Notes: a model not told the origin generated them from the letters alone. A stretch of 38,956 bases of DNA from an uncultured Clostridia bacterium (GCA_947629145.1 CANRCQ010000006.1:1-38956), one strand, 5' to 3'. Numbered from the stretch's first letter, positions 7,750 to 13,680 are shown. A program made the numbers and translations.

Positions 7750-10464
7750 TTAGTTGGATTTATATCTTCTCCAATAATCTGTGTATGTGGTTGTCAAAAG
7801 TATTGCAGCCGAACTTGGATATTGAAGAGCGCCATCCAAAGCTTCAACTCTTCCAAGCCCAGATTCAGCATTTGCATACCACTTTTTAACGGTGTTTTCA
7901 TCATATTCAAACACAACAGAATTAAGTGAAGTGCAACCCTTAAACGCATTGAAGCCGATGTATTGAACTTCTTTTGCAATCGTCACACTCTTTAAATTTA
8001 CACAGTCTTTAAACACATCACCAGCGATGACGGTTGTTCCGTCTTTAATATCCGCCGTTTCAATCGTCTTTTTAGCACCAATCAGCAAAAACTTGCCGTT
8101 TTCCATTTGAATATACAACAAATCGCCGTCCCAATTTGCTGGATTGTTGTAGTAAGCGGTGTTGTTAAATGCATCTGCGCCAACTTCGGTCACATTCCCT
8201 TTGATTGTGATTGTGGCAAGATTTGTGCAGTCTTCAAACGCATTAGAGCCGATTATTGTCACACTTTCTGGAATGACAATCTCTGCAAGAGAGTTGCCTT
8301 TAAAAGTGCCAGATGGGATATTTGTGATGCCTTCTTGCAAAGTGACATCCCCTTCGCCCTGAATGTTGATTTCATGTGCATAGTGCATAGGGTTTGCATG
8401 GTCGTTGTAGAATTGAATTCCCAGCCACTGAGATGTTGTGCCTAAATACACAACTTTTTCAAGATTGTCGCAGTTTCTAAATGCGTTGTAGTCACAGCTT
8501 AAAAGTGATGCAGGAAGTTGAATATGAGTCAACCCCTTGCAATCGTCAAATGCAAGTGAACATATTGTCAAAGTTCCGTCCCTTACAATAAGTGGCGATT
8601 CGGCAGTTGTCTGTATTTCAAACTCATTTGCTTCAACAATGTGTTTGCCGATATACATAACGCCGTTATCCCAGTTTTCTGGATTGCGATAAAAGGCAGT
8701 TCCATCAAAAGCGCATCTTCCCAAATATTTAACATTGTCACCTACATTTATATCAACAAGTTCGGTGCAACCAAGGAAAGCATATGTTTCAATTCTCTCC
8801 ACAGTGGATGGAAGGGTCACTTTTCTAAGTTTAACACATGACATAAACGAATATGCTTCAATATTTTTAAAGCCTTCGCCAATTTCAACTTCTTCCAAGA
8901 AGTTGTTTCTACTGAGTGTGGAAAGGTGAATTGAAAGAACTGGCAGTTCATTGTGCAGAGTTGGAATGATAAGTTTTCTAACATTTTTCGCATCGCCATA
9001 GCCACTTATATAATAACTTGCGCCGCTTTGTGTGTATTCCAGGCCGTCATGCCCACAAGGACAGATGTTTGACTCTTCATATATATGTTCAGTTTGCGTA
9101 AGTTTGTGTTCGCTGTGTCTTTGGCAAGTTGCACTGTGATTGTCGCCATGGTCAATCCAATCTCCCCACTGATGCCCAAGGGCAGGTTTTTCTTCCTTAG
9201 TATATGTGTCTTGACAAACAGAACAAGTGGATGTAGTTTTGCCTTCGGTTTCGCAATCTGGGTCAACAACTGTGTCATAATAAGTGCAGCCTTGAATGTC
9301 TTTAAAGCCACATTTATTGCAAGTTCGAGAGTGCGTCATTGTGCCGCGACCGTCACTTTCATATGCTTCCTTAATCCAAGAATGCCCCAGTGCAGAGCCG
9401 TCATCTTCTTGCTTTTTTCCATGAGAGCAAACTGTACAGACACTGTCTGTGTAACCGTCATCCGTGCAAGTTGGCTCTACATATGTTTCCCTGTATTCGC
9501 ACTTTCCGTTTTGTTCGTCTGGTGCTTGGCACTTTAAACATTCTCTATGATGCGAATCGGTTTCGTCATCATGTTGCCAGTCCCCAAAAGAGTGACCCTG
9601 TGCATCCTGTTCGTTGTCTCTGTAAGAATATTGACAAATTTGGCAAGTGTGGTCTGTGTAGCCAGCTTCCGTGCAATTTGCGGTTTTTGTGATTTCTTCA
9701 AGCGCGCATTCTTCTTCTACTATATGAGTTGGGTCATTCTCGCAAACTTTAAAATGCCAACCAGGTTTTTCGGTGTCTTTTTGCCACTGGCTGTATTTAT
9801 GCTGCAAGGCATCAACTTCGCTGTCATTGTATGAATACTGACATTGAGTGCAAGTGTGCGTTGTAAAGCCCTTTTCTTCGCAAGTTGGCTCTTTTGTCAC
9901 ACTTGTATCAAAATGACAATCGTCAAATTCAAGATGGTCACAATGTATGCAAGAATGAAAATGCTTTTTGTCTGTGTCTTGCAATCCAAATTCTTCCGCC
10001 ATAGAGTGTGAAACGTGTTGCCAAGGGCCATATTCATGTTCCTTTTGGTCAACAAGATTATCTTTAAATGAAAATTCACAGAATTGGCAAGTATGCTGCG
10101 TGTAGCCCCCTGCTTCGCAAGTTGCTTCAACCACATTTGAATCATACACACAGTCCACAATCCTTGTGTGAGTGTTGTCATTTTCACAAATATATGTGTG
10201 AGTTCCGTTGCCGTTGTTTACAGGTTTATCAGGCCATTTATGCCCCAGTGCCGCAACAACCCTTTCGCTTCGCGCTCCACACAGCGTGCAAATTGAATAT
10301 TCAAGCCCATCATCTTCACAGGTTGCTTCAATTTCGGCAGTCCAAACTGCAAAATTATGCTTGCACTCATTGCATCCAGAAAACAATAAAACTGCCCCAA
10401 TCGAAAAGAGCGCAATCATAATCACAATCAAAATATTTGAAATAACAACTTTGCGTGTTTTCAT
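7750..10464 (-). CDS. Surface lipoprotein with Cys/His-rich repeats and BspA-type leucine-rich repeats
   Basis: The start is the ATG complementary to 10462-10464, preceded by gggggattt. An in-frame ATG 15 nt upstream precedes this site and is not used here. The 904-residue protein begins with a lipoprotein signal (hydrophobic helix, lipobox LFSGC near residue 32). Residues about 35-440 hold about six Cys/His-rich repeats of the form ATCE-xxG-YTxHTCxxCxYSYxD...ALGHxxGxW, each with three to four Cys and one or two His, which could bind metal or form disulfides. Residues about 470-890 are BspA-like (LRR_5) repeats such as LTxIxLPxSLxxIxxxAFxxCxxL. BspA-type proteins act in adhesion to host or other bacteria. 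It has its own promoter and terminator and lies next to the M60 gene, so both belong to the cell surface. Confidence 0.88.
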   Translation of the reverse strand: MKTRKVVISNILIVIMIALFSIGAVLLFSGCNECKHNFAVWTAEIEATCEDDGLEYSICTLCGARSERVVAALGHKWPDKPVNNGNGTHTYICENDNTHTRIVDCVYDSNVVEATCEAGGYTQHTCQFCEFSFKDNLVDQKEHEYGPWQHVSHSMAEEFGLQDTDKKHFHSCIHCDHLEFDDCHFDTSVTKEPTCEEKGFTTHTCTQCQYSYNDSEVDALQHKYSQWQKDTEKPGWHFKVCENDPTHIVEEECALEEITKTANCTEAGYTDHTCQICQYSYRDNEQDAQGHSFGDWQHDDETDSHHRECLKCQAPDEQNGKCEYRETYVEPTCTDDGYTDSVCTVCSHGKKQEDDGSALGHSWIKEAYESDGRGTMTHSRTCNKCGFKDIQGCTYYDTVVDPDCETEGKTTSTCSVCQDTYTKEEKPALGHQWGDWIDHGDNHSATCQRHSEHKLTQTEHIYEESNICPCGHDGLEYTQSGASYYISGYGDAKNVRKLIIPTLHNELPVLSIHLSTLSRNNFLEEVEIGEGFKNIEAYSFMSCVKLRKVTLPSTVERIETYAFLGCTELVDINVGDNVKYLGRCAFDGTAFYRNPENWDNGVMYIGKHIVEANEFEIQTTAESPLIVRDGTLTICSLAFDDCKGLTHIQLPASLLSCDYNAFRNCDNLEKVVYLGTTSQWLGIQFYNDHANPMHYAHEINIQGEGDVTLQEGITNIPSGTFKGNSLAEIVIPESVTIIGSNAFEDCTNLATITIKGNVTEVGADAFNNTAYYNNPANWDGDLLYIQMENGKFLLIGAKKTIETADIKDGTTVIAGDVFKDCVNLKSVTIAKEVQYIGFNAFKGCTSLNSVVFEYDENTVKKWYANAESGLGRVEALDGALQYPSSAAILLTTTYTDYWRRYKSN

Positions 10465-10484
10465 AAATCCCCCATACAACTAGC

Positions 10485-10513
10485 ATTATATCACAACATT
10501 TTATTTTTTGCAC
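10485..10513 (-). promoter_or_regulatory. Promoter of the BspA-like lipoprotein gene
   Basis: On the minus strand: GTGCAA (weak -35), a 17-nt spacer, TATAAT (complement at 10485-10490) preceded by TGA. The extended -10 compensates for the poor -35. Confidence 0.7.
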
Positions 10514-10540
10514 CTAATTTTCAAACAAAACAAAAATTTT

Positions 10541-10580
10541 TTAAAAAATTAAAAACACCACAACTTTAAGTCATGGTGTT
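10541..10580 (-). terminator. Terminator of tyrS
   Basis: Hairpin with arms ACACCA and TGGTGT (10555-10579) and inner pairs ACTT/AAGT, followed on the minus strand by TTTTTAATTTTTT. Confidence 0.85.
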
Positions 10581-10589
10581 TTCTCAAAA

Positions 10590-11825
10590 TTATTCAATCA
10601 CAACCTTAACAAATGTCTTTTTGCCTTTTTTAACGACAAATTCTTTTTTGTTGTCCAAATTTAAAACTTCGTTTAAATCTGTCTTTTTCTCGTTGTCAAT
10701 AAAGATTCCACCTTGTTCAATCAAGCGCCTTGCAGCGGACTTTGATTCAATTATCGACAAACTTGAAAGAAAATCAACTATTCCAACATCCCCCTTTAAT
10801 GACAACTCTTGTGTTGGCATATTATCGGTTGAATTTTTATTTTCAAACAACGAAATCGCAGCTTGTTGGGCTTTTAAAGCTTCTTCCTGTCCATGCACAA
10901 GTTTTGTCACTTCAAAGGCCATACGCTTTTTGGCTTTGACAATATCTTCTTTGCACATCCTTTTTATTTCTTCAACATCAATCTTTGTGAAAAATCTCAA
11001 CAACCTTTCAACATCTGCATCCAGGCAATTTACAAAGTGTTGGAAAAACTCAAAGGCAGAAGTCTTTTCTCTTGACACCCAAAGTGTGCCTTTTTCGGTT
11101 TTGCCCATTTTAATCCCATCTGCGTTTGTTAAAAGTGGACAAGTAAGCCCCATCATAAGCGGCCTTGGCGTTCCATCCTTAAAATTCATTTTGCGAGAAA
11201 GTTCAACTCCGCCGCAAATATTTCCCCATTGGTCAGAGCCACCAATTTGAAGTGTGCAACCAAATTTGTCGTTTAAATGCACAAAGTCAAAAGACTGCAT
11301 AAGAATGTATCCCATCTCCATAAAAGTCAAGCCGCCTTTTGCAAGCCTGTTTTTGTATAAATCCTTAGAAAGCATTTCGTTGACATTAAAATGCACACCA
11401 ATATCTCTTAAAAAATCAATGTAAGAGATGGGTTTAAGCCAATCGGCATTATCAACAACAATGGCAGGATTGTCGCCGTCAACACGCACAAATCGTTTAA
11501 TTATACTTGAAATTTCGCGCGCATTTCTTTCAACTTCTTCCTTTGAAAGCATTTTTCTCATGTCCGTTTTGTTTGTTGGGTCGCCAATTAAAGCGGTTGC
11601 TCCGCCAACAAGCACAATACACCTATGCCCACAATCCTGCAAAATTCTTGCCATCTGCAAGCCAAAAAAGTGTCCAATGTGCAAGTCGTCAGCCGTAGGG
11701 TCAATCCCAATGTAAAAAGTCACAGGTCCTGATTTTAAAGCCTTTTTAGTTTCTTCTAAATGTGTGGTTTGAAATACAAATCCACGTTCTTCTAATTGCT
11801 CAAAAGCATTATCTATAAATTTCAT
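10590..11825 (-). CDS. tyrS: Tyrosyl-tRNA synthetase
   Basis: This 411-residue class I synthetase charges tRNA-Tyr. Visible: DLHIGHFFG (HIGH motif, about 46-54), GGATALIGDPT, the tyrosine-site segment LQIGGSDQWGN, the KMSKS equivalent KMGKTEKGTLW (about 230), and a C-terminal S4 RNA-binding domain (VDFLSSLSIIESKSAARRLIEQGG). The start is the ATG complementary to 11823-11825, with aaaaaggagaaaaac upstream; an 8-residue N-terminal extension is less likely. The transcript has a leader of about 300 nt with a tyrosine-rich leader peptide and attenuator hairpins; no T-box is present. A weaker promoter right before the gene may give basal expression. Confidence 0.97.
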   Translation of the reverse strand: MKFIDNAFEQLEERGFVFQTTHLEETKKALKSGPVTFYIGIDPTADDLHIGHFFGLQMARILQDCGHRCIVLVGGATALIGDPTNKTDMRKMLSKEEVERNAREISSIIKRFVRVDGDNPAIVVDNADWLKPISYIDFLRDIGVHFNVNEMLSKDLYKNRLAKGGLTFMEMGYILMQSFDFVHLNDKFGCTLQIGGSDQWGNICGGVELSRKMNFKDGTPRPLMMGLTCPLLTNADGIKMGKTEKGTLWVSREKTSAFEFFQHFVNCLDADVERLLRFFTKIDVEEIKRMCKEDIVKAKKRMAFEVTKLVHGQEEALKAQQAAISLFENKNSTDNMPTQELSLKGDVGIVDFLSSLSIIESKSAARRLIEQGGIFIDNEKKTDLNEVLNLDNKKEFVVKKGKKTFVKVVIE

Positions 11826-11840
11826 GTTTTTCTCCTTTTT

Positions 11841-11868
11841 ATTATACAAAATTTTAAATCAAATTCAA
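11841..11868 (-). promoter_or_regulatory. Possible proximal promoter of tyrS
   Basis: On the minus strand: TTGAAT, a 16-nt spacer, TATAAT (complement at 11841-11846), without the TGn extension seen at the other promoters here. It could be fortuitous in AT-rich DNA, or could give attenuation-independent basal transcription. Confidence 0.4.
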
Positions 11869-11915
11869 ATCGTTTTCACGCCCAAAAGGGCGTATTTTTT
11901 ATTAAATATAATCAT
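11865..11915 (-). CDS. Short ORF in the tyrS leader, after the attenuators
   Basis: An ATG (complement 11913-11915) with a good ribosome-binding site (aaaaggag, 6 nt spacing) opens a 16-codon frame, MIIFNKKYALLGVKTI. It lies between the second leader hairpin and tyrS and contains one Tyr codon. Its middle codons form a hairpin ACGCCC-tttt-GGGCGT (11877-11893). On the plus strand this same hairpin is followed by ATTTTTT and would be a terminator for antisense transcription. Whether it is translated is unknown; it may be a second uORF that couples translation to tyrS. Confidence 0.4.
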   Translation of the reverse strand: MIIFNKKYALLGVKTI

Positions 11916-11932
11916 ATAAAACTCCTTTTAAC

Positions 11933-11967
11933 AAAAAATCTGCCACAAGTTTTAATGCTCATGACAG
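11933..11967 (-). terminator. Second terminator-like hairpin in the tyrS leader
   Basis: Minus-strand arms CTGTCATGAG and CTTGTGGCAG pair over 10 positions (three of them G-U) around an 8-nt loop, followed by A and T6. The 3' arm CTTGTGGCAG is identical to that of the first terminator (11982-11991), so it probably arose by duplication. Confidence 0.6.
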
Positions 11968-11975
11968 ATAGAAAT

Positions 11976-12010
11976 AAAAAACTGCCACAAGCTAATTCGC
12001 TATATGGCAG
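11976..12010 (-). terminator. Attenuator terminator of tyrS
   Basis: Minus-strand hairpin with 5' arm CTGCCATATAGC and 3' arm GCTTGTGGCAG (one bulge, 6-nt loop) followed by TTTTTT. Nine bases of the 5' arm and loop, CATATAGCG (11998-12006), can pair instead with CGCTATATG at 12049-12057 just after the leader-peptide stop codon, which would prevent termination. Confidence 0.85.
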
Positions 12011-12045
12011 ATGTTTTATAATTTTTTATTTGCAATACAAAACTT

Positions 12046-12069
12046 CTACATATAGCGTTCTAGATGTAG
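12046..12069 (-). promoter_or_regulatory. Leader (1:2) hairpin of the tyrS attenuator
   Basis: CTACAT (within the last Tyr codons and the Ile codon) pairs with ATGTAG, with inner TAG/CTA around an AACG loop. Its 3' arm contains most of the antiterminator strand CGCTATATG. A ribosome stalled on the Tyr codons would cover the 5' arm and free the antiterminator strand. Confidence 0.75.
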
Positions 12070-12107
12070 TAGTAATAATATGAAGTGTTTGCAAATAATT
12101 TTTTCAT
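12060..12107 (-). CDS. Tyrosine-rich leader peptide of tyrS
   Basis: A 15-residue peptide, MKKLFANTSYYYYYI, is encoded from the ATG complementary to 12105-12107 to a TAG at 12060-12062, with aaggag 7 nt upstream of the start. Five consecutive tyrosine codons (TAT TAT TAC TAC TAC) sit just before the stop, directly upstream of tyrosyl-tRNA synthetase. It is followed by a 1:2 hairpin, an antiterminator strand and a T6 terminator, the arrangement of classic amino-acid attenuators such as trpL, hisL and pheL. Expected role (inference): low charged tRNA-Tyr stalls the ribosome on these codons and lets transcription run into tyrS. It has its own extended -10 promoter. Confidence 0.88.
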   Translation of the reverse strand: MKKLFANTSYYYYYI

Positions 12108-12129
12108 AATTTCTCCTTGAAACATTACT

Positions 12130-12157
12130 ATTATATCACATTTTTCACAAAAATCAA
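12130..12157 (-). promoter_or_regulatory. Promoter of the tyrS leader transcript
   Basis: On the minus strand: TTGATT, a 16-nt spacer, TATAAT (complement at 12130-12135) preceded by TGA. Transcription should start about 16 nt before the leader-peptide ATG, close to 12123. Confidence 0.8.
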
Positions 12158-12169
12158 CAGTTTTTTTAT

Positions 12170-12199
12170 AAAAAAACACCATGATTTCAAATCACAGTG
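12170..12199 (-). terminator. Duplicate of the tRNA-Gly terminator (copy A)
   Basis: Minus-strand hairpin CACTGTGATTT-g-AAATCATGGTG followed by T7. It separates the tRNA region from the tyrS leader promoter immediately downstream. Confidence 0.75.
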
Positions 12200-12211
12200 C
12201 AGATTTTTGTT

Positions 12212-12242
12212 TGGAGCGGAAGACGGGGATCGAACCCGCGAC
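12212..12242 (-). pseudogene. tRNA-Gly fragment (T arm and 3' acceptor strand only)
   Basis: 31 nt identical to the 3' end of the tRNA-Gly gene at 12421-12495, including the T loop GGTTCGATCC and the encoded CCA. The anticodon and 5' half are missing, so it is not a functional tRNA. A 12-nt piece of the same tRNA (GGCAGAGGTCGC) lies in the opposite orientation at 12360-12371. Confidence 0.9.
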
Positions 12243-12244
12243 TG

Positions 12245-12351
12245 CGTCACAAACTTCGCTTTGTGCTCATTTTTTGTAAAACAAAAAAGTTTCGCATTGT
12301 TGCTCGTTTGCTCCTTTCCCCTAAAACATTTTGAAATGTTTTTGGGAGCCC
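12245..12351 (+). repeat. Hairpin-rich repeat element, copy 1
   Basis: About 107 bp starting CGTCACAA and ending GGGAGCCC. It shares conserved unpaired blocks (CGTCACAA, CGCTTT, CGCATT, TTGCTCCTTT, CCCC) with copy 2 at 12934-13037. The two hairpins between the blocks differ in sequence but remain paired: TTTTTTGT/ACAAAAAA here, and AACATTT/AAATGTT within the CCCC...GGGA hairpin. Confidence 0.7.
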
Positions 12352-12375
12352 ATCAAAACGGCAGAGGTCGCTTAA

Positions 12376-12451
12376 ATAAAAAAACACCATGATTTCAAAT
12401 CACAGTGCAGATTTTTGATTTGGAGCGGAAGACGGGGATCGAACCCGCGAC
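12376..12451 (-). repeat. Direct repeat, copy B (intact tRNA-Gly side)
   Basis: 76 bp covering the terminator and the 3' part of the complete tRNA-Gly gene. It matches copy A (12168-12242) apart from one extra A. The 133 bp between the copies hold hairpin repeat copy 1. Confidence 0.95.
12378..12407 (-). terminator. Terminator of tRNA-Gly
   Basis: Minus-strand hairpin CACTGTGATTT-g-AAATCATGGTG followed by T7, 13 nt after the tRNA 3' end. Confidence 0.8.
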
Positions 12452-12495
12452 CTCTGCCTTGGCAAGGCAGCGCTATACCGCTAAGCCACTTCCGC
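12421..12495 (-). tRNA. tRNA-Gly (anticodon GCC)
   Basis: 75 nt including an encoded CCA. The acceptor arms GCGGAAG and CTTCCGC pair, the anticodon stem CTGCC/GGCAG carries loop TTGCCAA with anticodon GCC, and the T arm is CGGGG/CCCCG-type around TTCGATC. A promoter with an extended -10 lies about 30 nt upstream on the minus strand, and a hairpin terminator follows. Confidence 0.95.
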
Positions 12496-12500
12496 AAATC

Positions 12501-12518
12501 GCATTCTCACACGAATGC
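12501..12518 (-). other. Hairpin in the tRNA-Gly 5' leader
   Basis: GCATTC-gtgtga-GAATGC forms a 6-bp stem between the promoter and the 5' end of tRNA-Gly. It may guide RNase P processing; function is unknown. Confidence 0.5.
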
Positions 12519-12524
12519 TTTTAT

Positions 12525-12553
12525 ATAATAGCAAAAATTTATTAAAAAAGCAA
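12525..12553 (-). promoter_or_regulatory. Promoter of tRNA-Gly
   Basis: On the minus strand: TTGCTT, a 17-nt spacer, TATTAT (complement at 12525-12530) preceded by TGC (extended -10). Confidence 0.75.
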
Positions 12554-12642
12554 GCATTTTTAACTATTTTTCAAAAAAATATTTCATTTTCCTAAAATTT
12601 AACATATAATTCAATTAAATTATCAATTTTTTCAAAAAATGT

Positions 12643-12672
12643 TTGACAAGCACCCAACTAATATGCTATATT
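12643..12672 (+). promoter_or_regulatory. Promoter of tRNA-Cys (possibly also tRNA-Leu)
   Basis: Consensus TTGACA at 12643-12648, an 18-nt spacer and TATATT at 12667-12672 preceded by TGC (extended -10). Confidence 0.8.
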
Positions 12673-12687
12673 TAAAAAGTCCAATGT

Positions 12688-12762
12688 GGTACCATCGCCA
12701 AGTGGTAAGGCAAAGGTCTGCAAAACCTTTATTCCCCGGTTCAAATCCGGGTGGTACCTCCA
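12688..12762 (+). tRNA. tRNA-Cys (anticodon GCA)
   Basis: 75 nt including an encoded CCA. Acceptor arms GGTACCA and TGGTACC, anticodon stem AAGGT/ACCTT with loop CTGCAAA (anticodon GCA), and T arm CCCGG/CCGGG around TTCAAAT. Confidence 0.95.
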
Positions 12763-12787
12763 AAAGTGTGAAAACACTTTTTATTTT
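12763..12787 (+). terminator. Terminator after tRNA-Cys
   Basis: AAGTGT-gaaa-ACACTT followed by TTTATTTTT. If efficient, tRNA-Leu needs read-through or its own start; no clear separate promoter was seen for tRNA-Leu. Confidence 0.7.
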
Positions 12788-12809
12788 TAGATTTTTCTAA
12801 AAATAACCG

Positions 12810-12840
12810 CCCTAAATTACAAATAATGTTTGTTTTAGGG
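12810..12840 (+). other. Hairpin CCCTAAA...TTTAGGG upstream of tRNA-Leu
   Basis: CCCTAAA at 12810-12816 and TTTAGGG at 12834-12840 can pair, 7 nt before the tRNA. The same CCCTAAA/TTTAGGG theme recurs in the hairpin repeats at 12320-12350, 13005-13032 and 13083-13105. Confidence 0.5.
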
Positions 12841-12847
12841 AAGATAT

Positions 12848-12933
12848 GCCGGTGTGGCGGAATGGCAGACGCATGGGACTTAAAATCCCAAGTTCGAAAG
12901 GGCGTGTGGGTTCGACCCCCACCACCGGCACCA
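12848..12933 (+). tRNA. tRNA-Leu (anticodon TAA)
   Basis: 86 nt including an encoded CCA and the long variable arm typical of class II tRNAs. Acceptor arms GCCGGTG and CACCGGC, anticodon stem GGGA/TCCC with loop containing TAA, T arm TGGGTTCGACCCCCA. Hairpin repeat copy 2 begins at the base right after CCA. Confidence 0.95.
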
Positions 12934-13037
12934 CGTCACAATCTGCGCTTTTTGCTGTCTTTGCCATATTGCAAAGACGCATTTGTCGCTTGATTGCTCC
13001 TTTTCCCCAAAAATGATAAATCATTTTAGGGGACCCC
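12934..13037 (+). repeat. Hairpin-rich repeat element, copy 2
   Basis: About 104 bp abutting the CCA of tRNA-Leu. Conserved blocks match copy 1. The first hairpin is GTCTTTGC/GCAAAGAC and the second is CCCCAAAAATGAT/ATCATTTTAGGGG. The paired arms differ from copy 1 but keep complementarity. Confidence 0.7.
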
Positions 13038-13042
13038 CAATA

Positions 13043-13112
13043 TCGCATTTCATTGGCGCTTTTGCGCAATCGTTTTGTTATGTAAAATGATAAATCATTT
13101 TAGGGATGCCCC
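13043..13112 (+). repeat. Hairpin-rich repeat element, partial copy 3
   Basis: It begins with CGCATTTCATT, has a hairpin GCGC-tttt-GCGC, and ends with AAAATGAT-aa-ATCATTTT followed by AGGGATGCCCC. The last hairpin is almost identical to the second hairpin of copy 2. Confidence 0.6.
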
Positions 13113-13136
13113 TTGTGGCACTTTAGTAAATTCCTT

Positions 13137-13167
13137 AAACCTAAATCTAGTATGATTTAGGTTTTTT
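13137..13167 (+). terminator. Terminator of the tRNA-Leu transcription unit
   Basis: AAACCTAAATC (13137-13147) and GATTTAGGTTT (13154-13164) form an 11-bp perfect stem with a 6-nt loop, followed by T's. Confidence 0.9.
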
Positions 13168-13181
13168 AATTTTGATAAAAC

Positions 13182-13210
13182 TTGACAAACACTCCCCCCC
13201 ATGTTAAAAT
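13182..13210 (+). promoter_or_regulatory. Promoter of the 13.2-15.5 kb five-gene operon
   Basis: Consensus TTGACA at 13182-13187, a 17-nt spacer containing a run of eight C, and TAAAAT at 13205-13210 preceded by TGT (extended -10). Confidence 0.85.
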
Positions 13211-13236
13211 ATTAAAATCAACAAGGAGTGAATAAT

Positions 13237-13680
13237 ATGAGTGCAAATACACAAAAATTGTTTGAAATGATTGAAAATGCCGACCCATTTTATGATGAGT
13301 TTTGGGATGAAGTGCTCAGCGAGAATGTGAATGAATTTGTTGCAAATTTTTCTAACCAGGATTGGATGGATGTTGTTTCAATTTTGCCTGCTGGAAAAAG
13401 AGAAAAAGATTATTGTTTGTTGGAAACTATTCTTGCCAACTGTAAAGATGATAAGATTGTGACATCTGCGATTGAAAAAATGGTGAATTTAATTTGCCAA
13501 GATGAAGATATGCTTTGGATGATTTTTATGCAAGGAAAAATTTTAAAACTACACCTAAGTAAAGATGTTAAAACAAAATTAGAAAAGGCTTGCAGCGAAA
13601 GAATTAACTCACTAAATAAAAATATACAATGGTGTGAAAGTTTTAAAAAACAACTTGAAATTTTTGTGAAAAATACTTAA
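13237..13680 (+). CDS. Unrecognised small acidic protein, first gene of immunity-like operon
   Basis: The product has 147 residues, is soluble and helical, with no signal peptide or membrane segment. It is acidic at its N-terminus, with the motif FYDEFWDEV, followed by NQDWMDVVSILPAGKREKD and a LETILANCKDD segment. The ATG at 13237, 8 nt after aaggag, is preferred over an in-frame GTG at 13228 that overlaps the ribosome-binding site. I do not recognise the family with certainty. The size, the pattern of repeating helices with Trp, and the neighbours are reminiscent of bacterial immunity proteins, but that is inference. It lies first in an operon with a consensus extended -10 promoter, followed 23 nt later by an HD-domain gene. 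Confidence 0.7.
   Translation: MSANTQKLFEMIENADPFYDEFWDEVLSENVNEFVANFSNQDWMDVVSILPAGKREKDYCLLETILANCKDDKIVTSAIEKMVNLICQDEDMLWMIFMQGKILKLHLSKDVKTKLEKACSERINSLNKNIQWCESFKKQLEIFVKNT

Larger units (their letters stand above)
12168..12242 (-). repeat. Direct repeat, copy A (terminator plus 3' part of tRNA-Gly)
   Basis: 75 bp that match 12376-12451 with a single 1-nt indel. It contains a copy of the tRNA-Gly terminator and the 3' 31 nt of the tRNA gene. See copy B and the tRNA fragment. Confidence 0.95.

Noticed and set aside
4292-10483. Long plus-strand ORFs across the two surface-protein genes
   Set aside because: They are shadows of the minus-strand genes, have no ribosome-binding sites and no recognisable families.
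11826-12123. T-box riboswitch for tyrS
   Set aside because: No T-box consensus (UGGNACCGCG-like) or specifier-loop arrangement is present; the leader matches a translated attenuator instead.
12117-12392. ORF on the plus strand with ...EDGDRTRD...
   Set aside because: It is the antisense translation of the tRNA-Gly fragment and nearby repeat, a well-known spurious product; no ribosome-binding site supports it.
12168-12495. attL/attR of an integrated prophage or island
   Set aside because: Only 133 bp lie between the repeats and no integrase gene is present; it is kept only as a possible relic.
12812-13069. ORF on the minus strand with ...GVEPTRPFELGILSP...
   Set aside because: It is the antisense translation of tRNA-Leu, a classic spurious ORF; it also overlaps the hairpin repeats.
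13043-13112. CRISPR-like array
   Set aside because: The repeats are few, differ in length, and are hairpins rather than direct repeats with spacers; no cas genes are present.
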